This document shows, piece after piece, positions 8,151 through 18,116 of a stretch of 64,000 nt of DNA. Origin of the DNA: Anabaenopsis elenkinii CCIBt3563 (lineage in GTDB: Bacteria; Cyanobacteriota; Cyanobacteriia; Cyanobacteriales; Nostocaceae); assembly GCF_015245355.1 (NCBI RefSeq), contig NZ_CP063311.1, positions 1,261,313 to 1,325,312 on the forward strand. Reading direction: 5' to 3'. The translations under genes and the position numbers were made by a program. The notes beneath the pieces are model-generated. The model made no database searches. It saw nothing but the letters and a program-made list of their open reading frames with translations, and had not been told where the DNA came from. Numbering within the stretch: position 1 is the stretch's first letter; every line of letters begins with the position of its first letter.

Positions 8151-8414
8151 CGATCTGCTTGCAGCAGCGCTTCGCTATCGCCTTTAACAGCAGCGTTTCA
8201 CGATCTGCTTGCAGCAGCGCTTCGCTATCGCATCCCGTCAAGATAATCAAATACATGATCTTCGACTCACACAGATCCCCGACTTCTGGACAGATTATAT
8301 GAGATTATGCCAATTATCTAAGAAGTCGGGGATCTTACTCACTTTGGCGCGATCGCCTTTAATAGCAGCGCTTCGCGATCGCATCCCGTCAGGACCATCA
8401 AATATATGATCTTC
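8151..8414. repeat. 31-bp repeats plus related palindromic units
   Basis: CGATCTGCTTGCAGCAGCGC followed by TTCGCTATCGC is present at 8151-8181 and again at 8201-8231. The segment after the second copy (CATCCCGTCA..., 8231-8263) recurs with changes at 8382-8414 behind a GCGATCGC-rich unit. Between them lies a perfect 14-bp inverted repeat, GATCCCCGACTTCT at 8274-8287 and its complement at 8321-8334. These are dispersed non-coding repeats of the kind common in Nostocales. Confidence 0.7.
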
Positions 8415-8639
8415 TAGTCAGATTTATCTGACTTTAGCTTTGAGACGGGGGTTTCTAACCCCCGGCTCCCCCCATAGCATCAAAGGCAATTTTTCAACCC
8501 AGAGCAGCTTGCAAACGATTGATTGGCTTTAGCCACAGTGATATAATGCTCAAAGCGAGTAAAACAACCATTTACCCGCAAACTTGCAGCCGTGGGGCAC
8601 ACGGTCAAGATGCTTGCGGAGGGTAAATTCATTGGAATC

Positions 8640-8692
8640 CCCGTGAAGCAAGAATCCCCCGGCTTCTAGCCGTGGGGAGTGTCAACAAGATC
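8640..8692 (+). mobile_element. Probable right-end remnant of an IS200/IS605-type element
   Basis: The stretch GGAATCCCCGTGAAGCAAG is followed by a CCCCCGGCTTCTAGCCGTGGGG-type hairpin and then AGTGTCAA. It has the layout of the right ends of IS200/IS605 elements in cyanobacteria, where the tnpB guide RNA scaffold is encoded. No tnpB frame precedes it, so only debris remains. Identification is by pattern memory. Confidence 0.45.
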
Positions 8693-8797
8693 AAAGTCAC
8701 CAGTTTCAGATCACCAAGAATTTCCTGATGTATAATCAGGAAAGTGTCAAAATTCAATGTCTAGTTAAAAGTTAACAGGAATAGATTAAGGAAACTC

Positions 8798-9406
8798 ATG
8801 TCCCGATACAGAGGGCCACGCCTCAGAATTGTACGTCGCTTAGGCGAATTGCCAGGATTAAGTCGTAAAAGTGCTAGACGAGCCTATCCACCAGGACAGC
8901 ATGGTCAGAACCGCAAAAAACGCTCTGAGTATGCAGTTCGTCTAGAAGAAAAGCAAAAGATTCGGATGAACTACGGTTTAACCGAAAAGCAACTGTTGCG
9001 CTATGTGCGTAAAGCTAGACGCGTCACCGGTTCCACCGGACAAGTGCTACTACAACTGTTAGAAATGCGCCTGGATAACACCGTTTTTCGTTTGGGGATG
9101 GCTCCCACCATTCCAGCAGCTCGTCAGCTGGTAAATCACGGTCATGTAACGGTTAACGGTCGCAGAGTCAATATTGCTAGTTACCAGTGTCGCCCCGGTG
9201 AAGTCATTGCAGTCAGAGACCGCGAAATTTCCCGGAAGTTAGTAGAAGCCAATTTACAATATCCAGGATTAGCCAACCTCCCCAGTCATTTGGAATTTGA
9301 CAAAGCTAAGTTGACCGGTAAAGTTAACAGCGTTATTGAACGAGAATGGGTGGCGTTACAAGTCAATGAGCTGCTGGTAGTGGAATACTACTCACGTCAA
9401 GCCTAA
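8798..9406 (+). CDS. rpsD: 30S ribosomal protein S4
   Basis: 202 aa, full length for bacterial S4. It starts [21 protein letters not shown] and contains the S4 RNA-binding domain (about residues 90-155: [39 protein letters not shown]). S4 is a primary 16S rRNA-binding protein that nucleates assembly of the 30S body. An AAGGAAA ribosome-binding site precedes the ATG. It stands alone here, not in the alpha operon, as is usual in cyanobacteria. No zinc-binding Cys cluster is present. Confidence 0.98.
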   Translation: MSRYRGPRLRIVRRLGELPGLSRKSARRAYPPGQHGQNRKKRSEYAVRLEEKQKIRMNYGLTEKQLLRYVRKARRVTGSTGQVLLQLLEMRLDNTVFRLGMAPTIPAARQLVNHGHVTVNGRRVNIASYQCRPGEVIAVRDREISRKLVEANLQYPGLANLPSHLEFDKAKLTGKVNSVIEREWVALQVNELLVVEYYSRQA

Positions 9407-9448
9407 TTATTTTCCTCGGTCATGGGATTGCGGATTTCTTCAAGTACA

Positions 9449-9490
9449 CAATCTCATACCCGCCCCTTTCCTGAGAAGGGAGCGGGTTTA
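9449..9490 (+). terminator. Hairpin downstream of rpsD
   Basis: An imperfect GC-rich inverted repeat (CCCGCCCCTTTCCTGAGAAG then GGAGCGGG) followed by TTTAA lies about 50 bp after the rpsD stop. It is a plausible but weak intrinsic terminator because the T-run is short. Confidence 0.45.
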
Positions 9491-9500
9491 ACTACAAGGA

Positions 9501-9730
9501 TTATTAACCTCCGCAGATGCTCAAGCAGCAGCAAATATTTTAAGAAAAGTAACCACACAGCTAGGTTTATGTTTAGCCGAGGTGGGTAGGGCATCTTTGA
9601 CTGTGCCACAACGATATGACTTGTTCATTAGGTTAAATAAATCATATCGTAAACATTGCGTAGCGTGTCTTCAGACCGCGTAGCAACATCAGTTTAGAAT
9701 CCCTTGTGTTTCAACCAAGGGAGAAGTCAA
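9501..9730 (+). pseudogene. tnpB C-terminal remnant with IS200/IS605-type right end
   Basis: Positions 9501-9683 encode about 60 residues in frame (LLTSADAQAAANILRKVTTQ, then GRASLTVPQRYDL), which match the end of TnpB-type proteins after the zinc finger, where the final catalytic Asp lies (SADAQAA). The rest of tnpB is missing. At 9697-9730 a hairpin GAATCCCTTGTGTTTCAACC...AAGGGAG ending in GTCAA looks like the element's right end. The complement of the kdpC stop codon (9727-9729) lies within this end, so the element may have inserted at the end of kdpC. Confidence 0.65.
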
Positions 9731-10320
9731 GGAAAGTTAATCTCCTGTAAGTCAAGAGCATAATTCAATCGCAACACATTCACACCCGGCTCACCAAAAG
9801 TCCGCAGGAATCTCCCATCAGTATACTTATTGATTAAAGGTATTATGTCATTTTCTCCCACATCCCGGGCGCGGGCCACTCGGCTCAACTGCTGGCGGGC
9901 GGATCTCAAAGAAATATGCGGGTCTAAGCCAGAACCAGAAGCATAAATTAAATCACCCAGGGGTTCAATATTCTGCTCTTGTAATTGATTTGCTTCTTCC
10001 ACAATTCGCTCTAACAGTGCTGGGTTGCTAGGAGCAAAATTACTCGCGCCAGATATCCCCGTCGGGCTGGCTTGTTTTCCTTCGCTATATCTCACAGCAC
10101 TGGGACGTCCGTGAAAATAACGGTCTGATGTAAATGTCTGACCAATCAAAGCTGAACCAATTACCTGATTGTCTAAATTTACCATAACGCTGCCATTAGC
10201 TTGAAAAGGAAACAAGGCTTGACCTATGAGCAAGATACCCAGGGGATAGATTATTGCCGTTAGTAACCAAAGCACTAGGGTCATGCGAACAGCTGTGATA
10301 GTTTCACGAATAAAATTCAT
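9727..10320 (-). CDS. kdpC: Potassium-transporting ATPase subunit C
   Basis: 197 aa. A single N-terminal membrane helix (about residues 12-36) precedes a periplasmic domain with family motifs: SALIGQTFTSDRYFHGRPSA, SNFAPSNPALLERI and ASGSGLDPHISLRSARQQLSRVARAR. KdpC stabilises the KdpFABC complex and assists K+ uptake. It is last in the minus-strand kdpA-kdpB-kdpC order, 128 bp after kdpB. No kdpF or kdpD is recognisable between or after the genes. Motifs look fully conserved, unlike those of KdpB upstream. Confidence 0.95.
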   Translation of the reverse strand: MNFIRETITAVRMTLVLWLLTAIIYPLGILLIGQALFPFQANGSVMVNLDNQVIGSALIGQTFTSDRYFHGRPSAVRYSEGKQASPTGISGASNFAPSNPALLERIVEEANQLQEQNIEPLGDLIYASGSGLDPHISLRSARQQLSRVARARDVGENDIIPLINKYTDGRFLRTFGEPGVNVLRLNYALDLQEINFP

Positions 10321-10448
10321 AAAAATTTATTGGCGATGAGTTTCTAGTTCAGGAAAGATTAGTTGACCACAGATGTAGCCTCCTGAGCGGCTTCCCGTGG
10401 ATTACACAGATGAACAGGGATAATTCACAGCATAAAATTGGGGCGTTT

Positions 10449-12572
10449 CTATCCCCAGTCAGTGGTCGCAATTAGCATATCTATGAATTTAATCGCGAAC
10501 AAAGATGCAATTATTCCACCTAAACCATAAATCAACAGATGGCGCAGTAGCAGTTGACTGGTTGGCAGGTATTTTACCTCTACACCTCTCAAAGTTAAAG
10601 GAATTAGAGCCGGAATCGTCACAGCATTATAAATTAGTATCGATATTACAGCCGAATTCAGGCTGGACAAATTCATGATATTTAAACCTTGCAGATGAGC
10701 GGCCGTAAAAATCAATGGGATAATTACAAAGTATTTAGTAATATCATTCGCCAGGGAAAATATAGTTAGCCCACCACGGGTAACTACTACATTGCGACTC
10801 ATACTTACTAGATCAATCAGCTTTGTCGGGTCAGAGTCCAAATCTATGATATCGGCTGCTTCTTTAGCAGTTTGACTACCTGTGTTCATGGCAACGCCGA
10901 CATTGGCCTTGAGGAGCGCCGGAGCATCATTAGACCCGTCTCCTATCATTCCCACTACTTGACCTGCTGCCTGTTCTGTGTGGATAATACTGACTTTATC
11001 CTCTGGTGTCGCTTCACCAATAAAGTCATTCACCCCTGCAAGGTTGGCAATCACAGATGTGGTGATCAGGTTGTCCCCACTGAGCATAATGGTCTTGATT
11101 CCCATGTAGCCTAACTGCTGACAAGCCTCGCGGATACCAGGTTTAATTATATCTTTGAGGTAAATCACACCATAAATTTCCTCATCTAGACAAACTGCTA
11201 GGGGTGTACCTCCTTGTTGGGAAATCTTTTGGCAGACAGAATTCAATTCTGCAGGGGCTTGTCCATTGCACAGACGAATAAATTCTTTAATTGCTCCTAC
11301 CGCACCCTTGCGAGCTTTATGCCCCCGGTCGAAGTTTGTGCCACTCATGCGGGTGTCCTCGGAAAATTTTACCCCTACGGCTTGGTTAAGGTCAAAATCA
11401 AGTCGTCCCCCTAAGCTTTGTGCTACTCGGGTAATTGATTTTGCTTCTGATGTATCATCAAATACACTTGCAGCCAAGGCAACATTAGCCATCTCCTCTA
11501 ATGAATGTCCATTGAGGGGGATAAATTCTTGTGCCAAGCGATTACCAAAGGTAATTGTCCGTGTTTTGTCAAAGATCACCGTGGTGATATCAGCACAAGC
11601 TTCCAGGGCTTCTCCAGAAGTCGCAATAATGTTAAATTGGGCAACTCCATTCATGGCAGCAATACTAATAGTATTGAATAATCCGCCGATGGTAGTGGGC
11701 ATCACCGCCACCAACAGGGCGATTAAAATGGGTACACTCACCGGAATACCCACATAATGGGCAAATGCCGGCAAAGTCATCACCACTAACAGAGAAAGTA
11801 AACTCAAAACTGTGAGGAAAATCATTAAGGTAATTTCACCCGGTGTTTTCCTGCGTGTTGTTCCTGCTAATAAAGCGATCATCTGGTCAATAAACCCTTG
11901 ATCTGGGTCAGATGTGATGCGAACAATCAGCTCATCAGAGATGATATGTGTACCGCCGATGACCGAACTGGCAACATGATTACCTGATTCTTTCAGTATT
12001 GGTACGGCTTCACCGCTAATTAATGATTCATCCACAGAGGCCACACCCATGATCACTTTGCCATCGGCAGGAATAATATCCCCAGCCACCAAATATATGG
12101 TGTCACCTGCTCTGAGACTACTGGCAGGAACTTCGGTAATTGTGCCATCGCTGGCCAGTTTTTTGGCGATCGCCTCTGACTTTGTAGTTTGCAGTACATC
12201 TGCTTGGGCTTGACCCCGTCCCAGTGCCAATGCTTCGGCAAAATTAGCCAGCCAAACAGTGAGAAACAAAATTGCTGTCAACAAGCCGTAAACGATGTGT
12301 GGGTGATTTTCCGGCGCTGGCCCCAATAAGTTGGGCGCAATAGTGAATACTAGGGTGACAAGTGTCCCCAGCCAAACCAAAAACATGACTGGATTTTTGA
12401 TTGCATACCAGGGATGCAGCTTGATAAAAGCATCCCTTATGGCTTTGATATAAAGTCTTTTGCTATTTATCTTGGCTTTTTTGAGGGTGGGGCGGCGATG
12501 ACTCGGTAAAGTTCCCCCCGCGCCGGGACGAAAACGTGATGATTTACCTTCAGAGGCAGGTGCAACGTTCAT
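10449..12572 (-). CDS. kdpB: Potassium-transporting ATPase subunit B with atypical catalytic motifs
   Basis: 707 aa, family length plus a short Pro/Arg-rich N-terminus. It is clearly KdpB (MPTTIGGLFNTISIAAM at 291-307, ARKGAVGAIKEF near 420-431, GDGSNDAPAL at 544-553, C-terminal membrane helices). Several normally invariant P-type motifs differ. The phosphorylation motif DKTGT reads DKTRT at 335-339, with Arg338 encoded by CGG at 11559-11561. TGES reads SGEA (186-189), removing the serine that is an inhibitory phosphosite in E. coli KdpB. TGD reads SGD (498-500). The phosphorylated Asp335 remains. The enzyme would hydrolyse ATP to drive K+ import through KdpA, but loss of the DKTGT glycine makes activity doubtful. 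The frame is intact. Confidence 0.93.
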   Translation of the reverse strand: MNVAPASEGKSSRFRPGAGGTLPSHRRPTLKKAKINSKRLYIKAIRDAFIKLHPWYAIKNPVMFLVWLGTLVTLVFTIAPNLLGPAPENHPHIVYGLLTAILFLTVWLANFAEALALGRGQAQADVLQTTKSEAIAKKLASDGTITEVPASSLRAGDTIYLVAGDIIPADGKVIMGVASVDESLISGEAVPILKESGNHVASSVIGGTHIISDELIVRITSDPDQGFIDQMIALLAGTTRRKTPGEITLMIFLTVLSLLSLLVVMTLPAFAHYVGIPVSVPILIALLVAVMPTTIGGLFNTISIAAMNGVAQFNIIATSGEALEACADITTVIFDKTRTITFGNRLAQEFIPLNGHSLEEMANVALAASVFDDTSEAKSITRVAQSLGGRLDFDLNQAVGVKFSEDTRMSGTNFDRGHKARKGAVGAIKEFIRLCNGQAPAELNSVCQKISQQGGTPLAVCLDEEIYGVIYLKDIIKPGIREACQQLGYMGIKTIMLSGDNLITTSVIANLAGVNDFIGEATPEDKVSIIHTEQAAGQVVGMIGDGSNDAPALLKANVGVAMNTGSQTAKEAADIIDLDSDPTKLIDLVSMSRNVVVTRGGLTIFSLANDITKYFVIIPLIFTAAHLQGLNIMNLSSLNSAVISILIYNAVTIPALIPLTLRGVEVKYLPTSQLLLRHLLIYGLGGIIASLFAIKFIDMLIATTDWG

Positions 12573-12613
12573 TTTATGTGATCTTGGGGAAATGTTGACT
12601 AATAACTCATCTT

Positions 12614-14317
12614 CTAACTACCGGCAGCTAGTTGCAAACCCTCGGCAATCGGACCTAAGGCCAATACTGGTAAGAAAGCCAGCATTGCCAAAATCATGAT
12701 CAATCCAGCCGTAGCAACCGTAAATAAGAGCGAATTGGTTTTAAGGGTAATAGCGGTTTCTGGGATTTTTGGTTTACCAGATATACCGTCAGCTAACAGC
12801 AAAATCGCCATCATCGGAATGTAACGCCCGGCAAACATACTCAAACAGGTACTTAAATTCCACCACAGGGTGTTATTATTCAATCCCTGTAAACTCGATC
12901 CATTATTTGCACCAGCAGCCGCATATTCATAAACTACCTGGGAAATGCCATGAAATCCAGGATTAGTAATTCCAGATAGGGAAACAGGATAAGCTAATGT
13001 CATAGCACTGGGAATTAAAACCACTATTGGATAAATCAGCAGCACCACACTGGCAAGGATAATTTCTCGTCTTTCAATTTTGCGCCCTAACAATTTGGGA
13101 GTGCGCCCCACTACCAACCCCATTAAAAATAGAGTCAGAATTAGGTAAGTAAATAGGTAAGCTATGCCAGTTCCCTGACCTCCCCAGATAATGCGTAGGA
13201 ATAAGCTCGATAAGGTGGAAAATAATCCTGCGGGCATTAATGAATCATGCATCCCGTTCACAGCACCGCTCATGGTAGCCGTAGTCATCACTGCCCAGAG
13301 TGATGTTTGTAGCCAACCCAATCGAATTTCTTTGCCCTCTAAATTCGGTTGTTCTAATCCCAATATGACATTCACCTGAGGGTTACCCTGTTGTTCTCCC
13401 CCTACTGTTACCCACATGAGAGTTATAAATACTACAAATACCATCCAGAACAGCAGCCAAGCCTGTTTCATATTTTTCGCAAATATGCCATAGGTGTAAA
13501 TTAAAGATGCCGGAATGGCAATCATGGCTATGGTTTCGATTAAATTAGTGGCACCATTGGGATTTTCATAGGGGTGGGCTGAGTTAACGCCAAAAAAACC
13601 GCCGCCGTTATCACCTAACATTTTAATCATCTCAAAGGAGGCTACTGGCCCCCTGGCAATATATTGGGTTCTTCCCTCTAAGGTTTCTACAACTAGGGTG
13701 TCAGCTAATGTTTGCGGCACACCCCAGAAAACTAGAGCGATCGCCCCCATAATTGAGATTGGTAGGAATATCCTTGTGATGGCACGAGTGACATCAACGT
13801 AAAAGTTACCTAATTTTTGACCTGTTAAGCCCCGAATAAACGCAATTCCTACCGCTAAACCTGTGGCGGCTGAGGTAAACATCAAAAAGCCTAAAGCTGC
13901 TACTTGGCTAAAATAACTTAAGGTGGTTTCACCGGTGTAGTGTTGCTGTCCAGTATTAGTCACAAATGAAACAACTGTATGCAGCAATATATCCCAGCTA
14001 GGCGCATCAAAATCATTGGGATTCCAAGGTAAAAATCTCTGATAAAATATTATCAGGTATACTAAAGCCCCCATAATTAGGTTGCTGTACAAGACTGCGC
14101 GAATATATTCCCCAACGGTCTGCGACTTACCGCCATAACCATCATCTTTCCTACCCACACCGATTAAAAGCAAGCAGCCGCGCTCTATGGGCTTCATGAA
14201 GGGGTCTAGCAGCGTTTTTTCTCCCTGGAAAACACGCGCCATGTACCTTCCCAAAACTGGTACCATCCCTATAACAATACACAGCGTTAAGCCGATTTGC
14301 AAAGAACCTTGTCCCAT
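12614..14317 (-). CDS. kdpA: Potassium-transporting ATPase subunit A (K+ channel-like)
   Basis: 567 aa, about ten membrane helices. The four selectivity-loop regions are visible: [59 protein letters not shown] and [15 protein letters not shown]. KdpA is the K+-selective channel-like subunit of KdpFABC in the plasma membrane. In the second loop the residue before NGGGFF is Asp where Thr is usual, and in the third the usual CG reads SG. The gene is first of the operon, 41 bp upstream of kdpB. Expression in this family is usually induced by K+ limitation through KdpD/KdpE, neither of which is in the window. Confidence 0.95.
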   Translation of the reverse strand: MGQGSLQIGLTLCIVIGMVPVLGRYMARVFQGEKTLLDPFMKPIERGCLLLIGVGRKDDGYGGKSQTVGEYIRAVLYSNLIMGALVYLIIFYQRFLPWNPNDFDAPSWDILLHTVVSFVTNTGQQHYTGETTLSYFSQVAALGFLMFTSAATGLAVGIAFIRGLTGQKLGNFYVDVTRAITRIFLPISIMGAIALVFWGVPQTLADTLVVETLEGRTQYIARGPVASFEMIKMLGDNGGGFFGVNSAHPYENPNGATNLIETIAMIAIPASLIYTYGIFAKNMKQAWLLFWMVFVVFITLMWVTVGGEQQGNPQVNVILGLEQPNLEGKEIRLGWLQTSLWAVMTTATMSGAVNGMHDSLMPAGLFSTLSSLFLRIIWGGQGTGIAYLFTYLILTLFLMGLVVGRTPKLLGRKIERREIILASVVLLIYPIVVLIPSAMTLAYPVSLSGITNPGFHGISQVVYEYAAAGANNGSSLQGLNNNTLWWNLSTCLSMFAGRYIPMMAILLLADGISGKPKIPETAITLKTNSLLFTVATAGLIMILAMLAFLPVLALGPIAEGLQLAAGS

Positions 14318-15160
14318 CTATTTCGCACCCAACTCAGTTAATGATAGATTTTACACATACCAACCCAATACCTCCGGGGTCTCTTAATATATAACCTCAA
14401 AGTATTTGGTTTTCCCTTATTACTATTTTTCAGATTATTTTTCAAGTTTCCGTCAGAAATACTGAAAATTTACTCTGATACTGAATATGGGGACAACCCC
14501 AGCAGCAGCCGTAACAGAGTTTAGATCATCTTATTTGATCTCAGGAATCAAAACTGTCAGCATACTTGAAGATCCCATTAGGCTTTTAAATAATTTTGGA
14601 AGCTCCTTTCTCAGGTGGTAAAATGCTCTACCTTCAATTTTATTTGTTCTGTGTGGAGAACTAACAGATAATACTTTGGGAAACATTCTCAGAGGATGTT
14701 TTATAACTTTTCAACAGGTAATTTTTATCTTAGGGAATGGGGAACACACCGAACACCGGAATAGGGAATGGGAAGGATTGGGGAACACACAAAAAACAAT
14801 AAAATCCAGTCCCCTCCCCTTACAAGGGGAGGGTTAGGGTGGGGTCAAGCAATAGTTGATACACTAATCATGACTTGACAAACATCCTTTCAGTCCACAA
14901 AAAATCGCCTATCTATTCATGTAAATATACTACCATTATGCAATATATTAACTTATATGGATTAAATACTAAGGAAATATGAGGAAAATCAACAAGAATA
15001 TCTGATGAATTATATAAAGTTTATAAAGGGGTGAACGGATCTAAAATCAAAACTTGATGGAGTCTGGAGCCTACTGGCTGAATTTGATCTTTAGGTAATT
15101 ATTTCTAGATCATTCAGCTTAATTTAGGTTTTTAATCTTTTGAATAATGCCAGAGTTACT
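14318..15160. other. Intergenic region between kdpA and the 15161 gene, with a MITE copy
   Basis: 843 bp without a convincing gene. It should contain the kdpA promoter on the minus strand near 14320-14450. The only structure seen is the MITE-like copy at 14691-14890. The remainder is AT-rich. Confidence 0.6.
14691..14890. mobile_element. MITE-like element, copy 2
   Basis: 200 bp, same orientation as the copy at 7573. It starts AGAGGATGTTTT (one mismatch to copy 1) and ends CAAACATCCTTT, with the shared core of CCCCTTACAAGGGG, GGGTTAGGGTGGGG and AATAGTTGATACACTAATCA. Its middle has extra GGGGAACACAC/GGGAATGGG units compared with copy 1. Ends are slightly degraded. Confidence 0.8.
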
Positions 15161-15529
15161 ATGTATCAACCATCTTTATCTCCCGATGATTTGCCATCCC
15201 CAAAAACAATGCAAATGAGCGGTATTTGGCTCAGTCAACTAGAAGAAGCCACCAAAAAAAGGTTTTTCCTGGTTTGTAAGCCTACAGTGCGGATTTTGTT
15301 ATCCAGTTGTCACTGGTATTTCAAAGTCAACAGCGGTATTCTCTTGTTAATTTTTGTCTGTCATGATATTAAAAGTTATCAGCATATCATGACTACTATT
15401 CCTTATTTAGCCAAACAGTTAAAAAGATTTGCCAATCAAGCTAAAATTAGCGTTAGCTCTCCAGTAAATGAAGGTATACCCTGGATGACTAACATCAATG
15501 AAGTATGGACTGGGGAAGAATTTATTTAG
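15161..15529 (+). CDS. Small conserved-looking protein of unknown function
   Basis: 122 aa from the ATG at 15161; a TTG seven codons earlier also extends the frame. It begins MYQPSLSPDDLPSPKTMQ and contains a hydrophobic stretch VNSGILLLIFVCHDIKSYQH, followed by a basic amphipathic segment (YLAKQLKRFANQAKI). It ends WMTNINEVWTGEEFI. I do not recognise the family. No catalytic motif or signal peptide is obvious. It converges with priA downstream (85 bp gap). Codon use resembles neighbouring genes, so I consider it real. Confidence 0.6.
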   Translation: MYQPSLSPDDLPSPKTMQMSGIWLSQLEEATKKRFFLVCKPTVRILLSSCHWYFKVNSGILLLIFVCHDIKSYQHIMTTIPYLAKQLKRFANQAKISVSSPVNEGIPWMTNINEVWTGEEFI

Positions 15530-15614
15530 TATTGAAACACAAGTTCCTGCCCGACATCTACCTGGTGTAGCAGTTATAAAACTGCTACATCTTTGCAAGT
15601 TTCACATAAAAGTT

Positions 15615-18116
15615 TCACATAATATTTAGTGGATCTACATCTATAGTTAAACTCACAGCATCAGGACAAAGCGATCGCACTGACTCCCAGTCAGGTAATT
15701 GTGGTAACACATCCGTGGCAAACTTGAGTAATATTTGCCAGCGATAACGGTTAGCTACTCGCATGACACTAGCTGGTGCTGGGCCAAGAATATCAAATCC
15801 CGGGCGAGAACTTAAAGCAGTGGCAATGATTTGGGCTGTGTTTTGGACTTTAATCATATCTAAACTACTCAAGCGCAATAAAATTAACCTTCCATAGGGA
15901 GGATAATTAAGTGCTTGGCGTTGCTCTAATTCAGTTTGGCAAAAGGACTGATAATCATGTTGTTGTACCGCCCCAATTACCTGATGCTCTGGGGTGTAAG
16001 TTTGCACAATCACCCTACCCACATCATCACCCCTACCCGCACGCCCTGCTACTTGAGTTAAAGTTTGAAATGCCCGTTCACTGGCGCGATAATCTGATAA
16101 ATGCAGTAAACCATCAGCAGAAACTACACCCACCAATGTCACCTGGGGTAAATCTAAACCTTTGGTAATCATTTGTGTTCCTACTAATAAATGGGCTTCA
16201 CCCCTAGCAAATCTAGTTAGTAGAGTACGGTGTGCGCCTTTATTACGGGTAGTATCACTATCAAAACGAATATAACTCAACTGGGGAAACTGTCTTGCTA
16301 ACTCTTGGGCGACCCGCTGAGTACCGCTACCAAAGAATTTGAGATAAGGTGAACCGCATTGTGGGCATTGTTGAGGATGCGATCGCGTATAGTTACAGTA
16401 ATGACAGCGTAGTAACTGTGGCGCTCCTTCTTCAGTGTGGTGATAGGACAGCGACACATCACAATGGGGACATTCCATCACATACCCACAACTGCGACAA
16501 GACACAAAAGTACTGTGTCCCCGGCGATGGATAAATAAAATTCCCTGTTGTTGCTTCTGTTGTAACTGATGTAAAGCTGCTTGGAGCGACCTACTGAAGA
16601 TAGAACGATTTCCCTGCTGTAACTCTAGGCGCATATCCACTAATTCCACTGGTGGTAATGGGCGAGAATTAATGCGTTCGGGAAGGGAAAGGTAATAACT
16701 AGGAATTGGTGTGGAGGAGTTTGTCAGACCGACCCAACTTTCTAATGACGGGGTAGCAGAACCTAAAACTAAGGGACAGTTTTCTAATTCCCCGCGCCAT
16801 TGGGCGACGGTGCGAGCGTGGTAGGTGGGGATGGGAGAGTCTTGTTTAAAGCTGCTGTCGTGTTCTTCGTCTAGGATGATTAAACCTAAATTAGGTAAAG
16901 GCGCAAAAATGGCGCTACGAGTCCCGATGACTATTTGCGGTTCCCCGGTGAGCATTTGTCGCCACGTGTCATAACGTTCTCCTTCCGAAAGACCACTATG
17001 ATAAACGCTAACCTTAGCCCCGAAACGAGCGCGAAAACGGTCTGTTAGCTGGGGTGTGAGTCCAATTTCTGGAACTAATACCAGGGCCGATTTTCCTTGG
17101 TTTAGTAGAGGTGCGATCGCTTGTAAATATACCTCAGTTTTCCCTGAACCTGTCACCCCATGCAACAGAACCTCAGCAAAACCATTTAAATCTTGAATGC
17201 TCTTCAATGCATTTGCTTGGTGATAATTTAAGGTTTTGGGGTGGTCTTGTGCTACTGCTAGTCCCTGTTCTGTTCGCAGCACTTGTTTTTCTTCGATCAC
17301 AATGTAACCTTTTTGTGCCATGGTCTTCAGGGTAGAGGAACTAGCATGACAAATTTGCAACAGTTCCCTTTGCCACAATTCTCCCCCACGCTGTCGCAGT
17401 ATTTCCAAGATTTCTCTTTGACGTTCGGTTAAACTATTATCAATAGCACCAATTAAAGTCACCGCTTTTTGTAGTTTTGGCCGATTGATTCGCGGTGTTT
17501 CTAAATAACTTTCTACTAACCCAAATCGCAATAACTCCCGCACACCCTTATAGGCGGTTTTGACTTTTTGTTGCAAGTAGACTAGGCTATAGTCTCCTGC
17601 TAATTGACCTTGCAAAAGGTTGAGAACTTGCTGGGCTGCGGGACTAAGGAAGGTTAAACTTGAGGAGATTTGTCTGTTTATTTGTGCATCCTCAACCAAG
17701 CGGATACGACGTTGCGATCGCCCTAGTAATCCTGGTGGTAATGCTACCCGGATTACCTGAATTAAGGGCGTATAGTAATATGCAGCTACTCGATTTAATA
17801 ACTCCCAATAAGTCCTGGGGAAGAACCCGGCGCTGACTATCTCTTCTACATCCTTGATTTTTTCTGGTGGTAGATCAATATTTAGTTCTGCCAACAACCT
17901 AATGGCGATCGCTCCTACTTTTTGAGTACCAAAGGGTACACTTAAAATATCACCTGGTTTGACTTTTAACTCACTGGGTAATCTATAAGTAAATAATCCC
18001 GTAGTTCCTGGACAGTCTACCAACACTTCAACCCACCGATTCACATTTACTGATTGGTAACTTTCCCCCGGTTCAGCCACCAGTAAATGCAGTGATTTTA
18101 TTTGAGTTTTATACAT
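15615..18116 (-). CDS. priA: Primosomal protein N' (PriA helicase)
   Basis: 833 aa from the ATG at 18116; a TTG six codons upstream is the longer alternative. Order: N-terminal DNA-binding region (NRWVEVLVDCPGTTGLFTYR), winged helix, then superfamily 2 helicase with Walker A GVTGSGKTEVYLQ and DEEH box (IILDEEHDSSFKQ). A zinc-binding region follows with paired cysteines (CRSCGYVMECPHC, CHYCNYT, CPQCGSPYL). PriA reloads the replicative helicase at stalled forks. Motif VI region (TQVAGRAGRGDDVGRV) is intact. The gene is monocistronic here. Confidence 0.97.
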   Translation of the reverse strand: MYKTQIKSLHLLVAEPGESYQSVNVNRWVEVLVDCPGTTGLFTYRLPSELKVKPGDILSVPFGTQKVGAIAIRLLAELNIDLPPEKIKDVEEIVSAGFFPRTYWELLNRVAAYYYTPLIQVIRVALPPGLLGRSQRRIRLVEDAQINRQISSSLTFLSPAAQQVLNLLQGQLAGDYSLVYLQQKVKTAYKGVRELLRFGLVESYLETPRINRPKLQKAVTLIGAIDNSLTERQREILEILRQRGGELWQRELLQICHASSSTLKTMAQKGYIVIEEKQVLRTEQGLAVAQDHPKTLNYHQANALKSIQDLNGFAEVLLHGVTGSGKTEVYLQAIAPLLNQGKSALVLVPEIGLTPQLTDRFRARFGAKVSVYHSGLSEGERYDTWRQMLTGEPQIVIGTRSAIFAPLPNLGLIILDEEHDSSFKQDSPIPTYHARTVAQWRGELENCPLVLGSATPSLESWVGLTNSSTPIPSYYLSLPERINSRPLPPVELVDMRLELQQGNRSIFSRSLQAALHQLQQKQQQGILFIHRRGHSTFVSCRSCGYVMECPHCDVSLSYHHTEEGAPQLLRCHYCNYTRSHPQQCPQCGSPYLKFFGSGTQRVAQELARQFPQLSYIRFDSDTTRNKGAHRTLLTRFARGEAHLLVGTQMITKGLDLPQVTLVGVVSADGLLHLSDYRASERAFQTLTQVAGRAGRGDDVGRVIVQTYTPEHQVIGAVQQHDYQSFCQTELEQRQALNYPPYGRLILLRLSSLDMIKVQNTAQIIATALSSRPGFDILGPAPASVMRVANRYRWQILLKFATDVLPQLPDWESVRSLCPDAVSLTIDVDPLNIM

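Larger units (their letters stand above)
7754..8797. other. Gene-free stretch with repeats and transposon debris before rpsD
   Basis: No convincing gene in either direction. The stretch holds the 31-bp repeats at 8151-8231, a 14-bp perfect inverted repeat at 8274-8334, a GGGGGTT/AACCCCC hairpin at 8447-8463, and a hairpin resembling an IS200/IS605-type right end at about 8640-8692. The rpsD promoter must lie in the last part; the sequence TATAATCAGGAAAG at 8730-8743 contains a good -10 candidate. Confidence 0.6.

Noticed and set aside
10321-10448. A possible kdpF or kdpG gene between kdpB and kdpC
   Set aside because: The 128-bp gap has no hydrophobic small frame; nothing supports a gene there.
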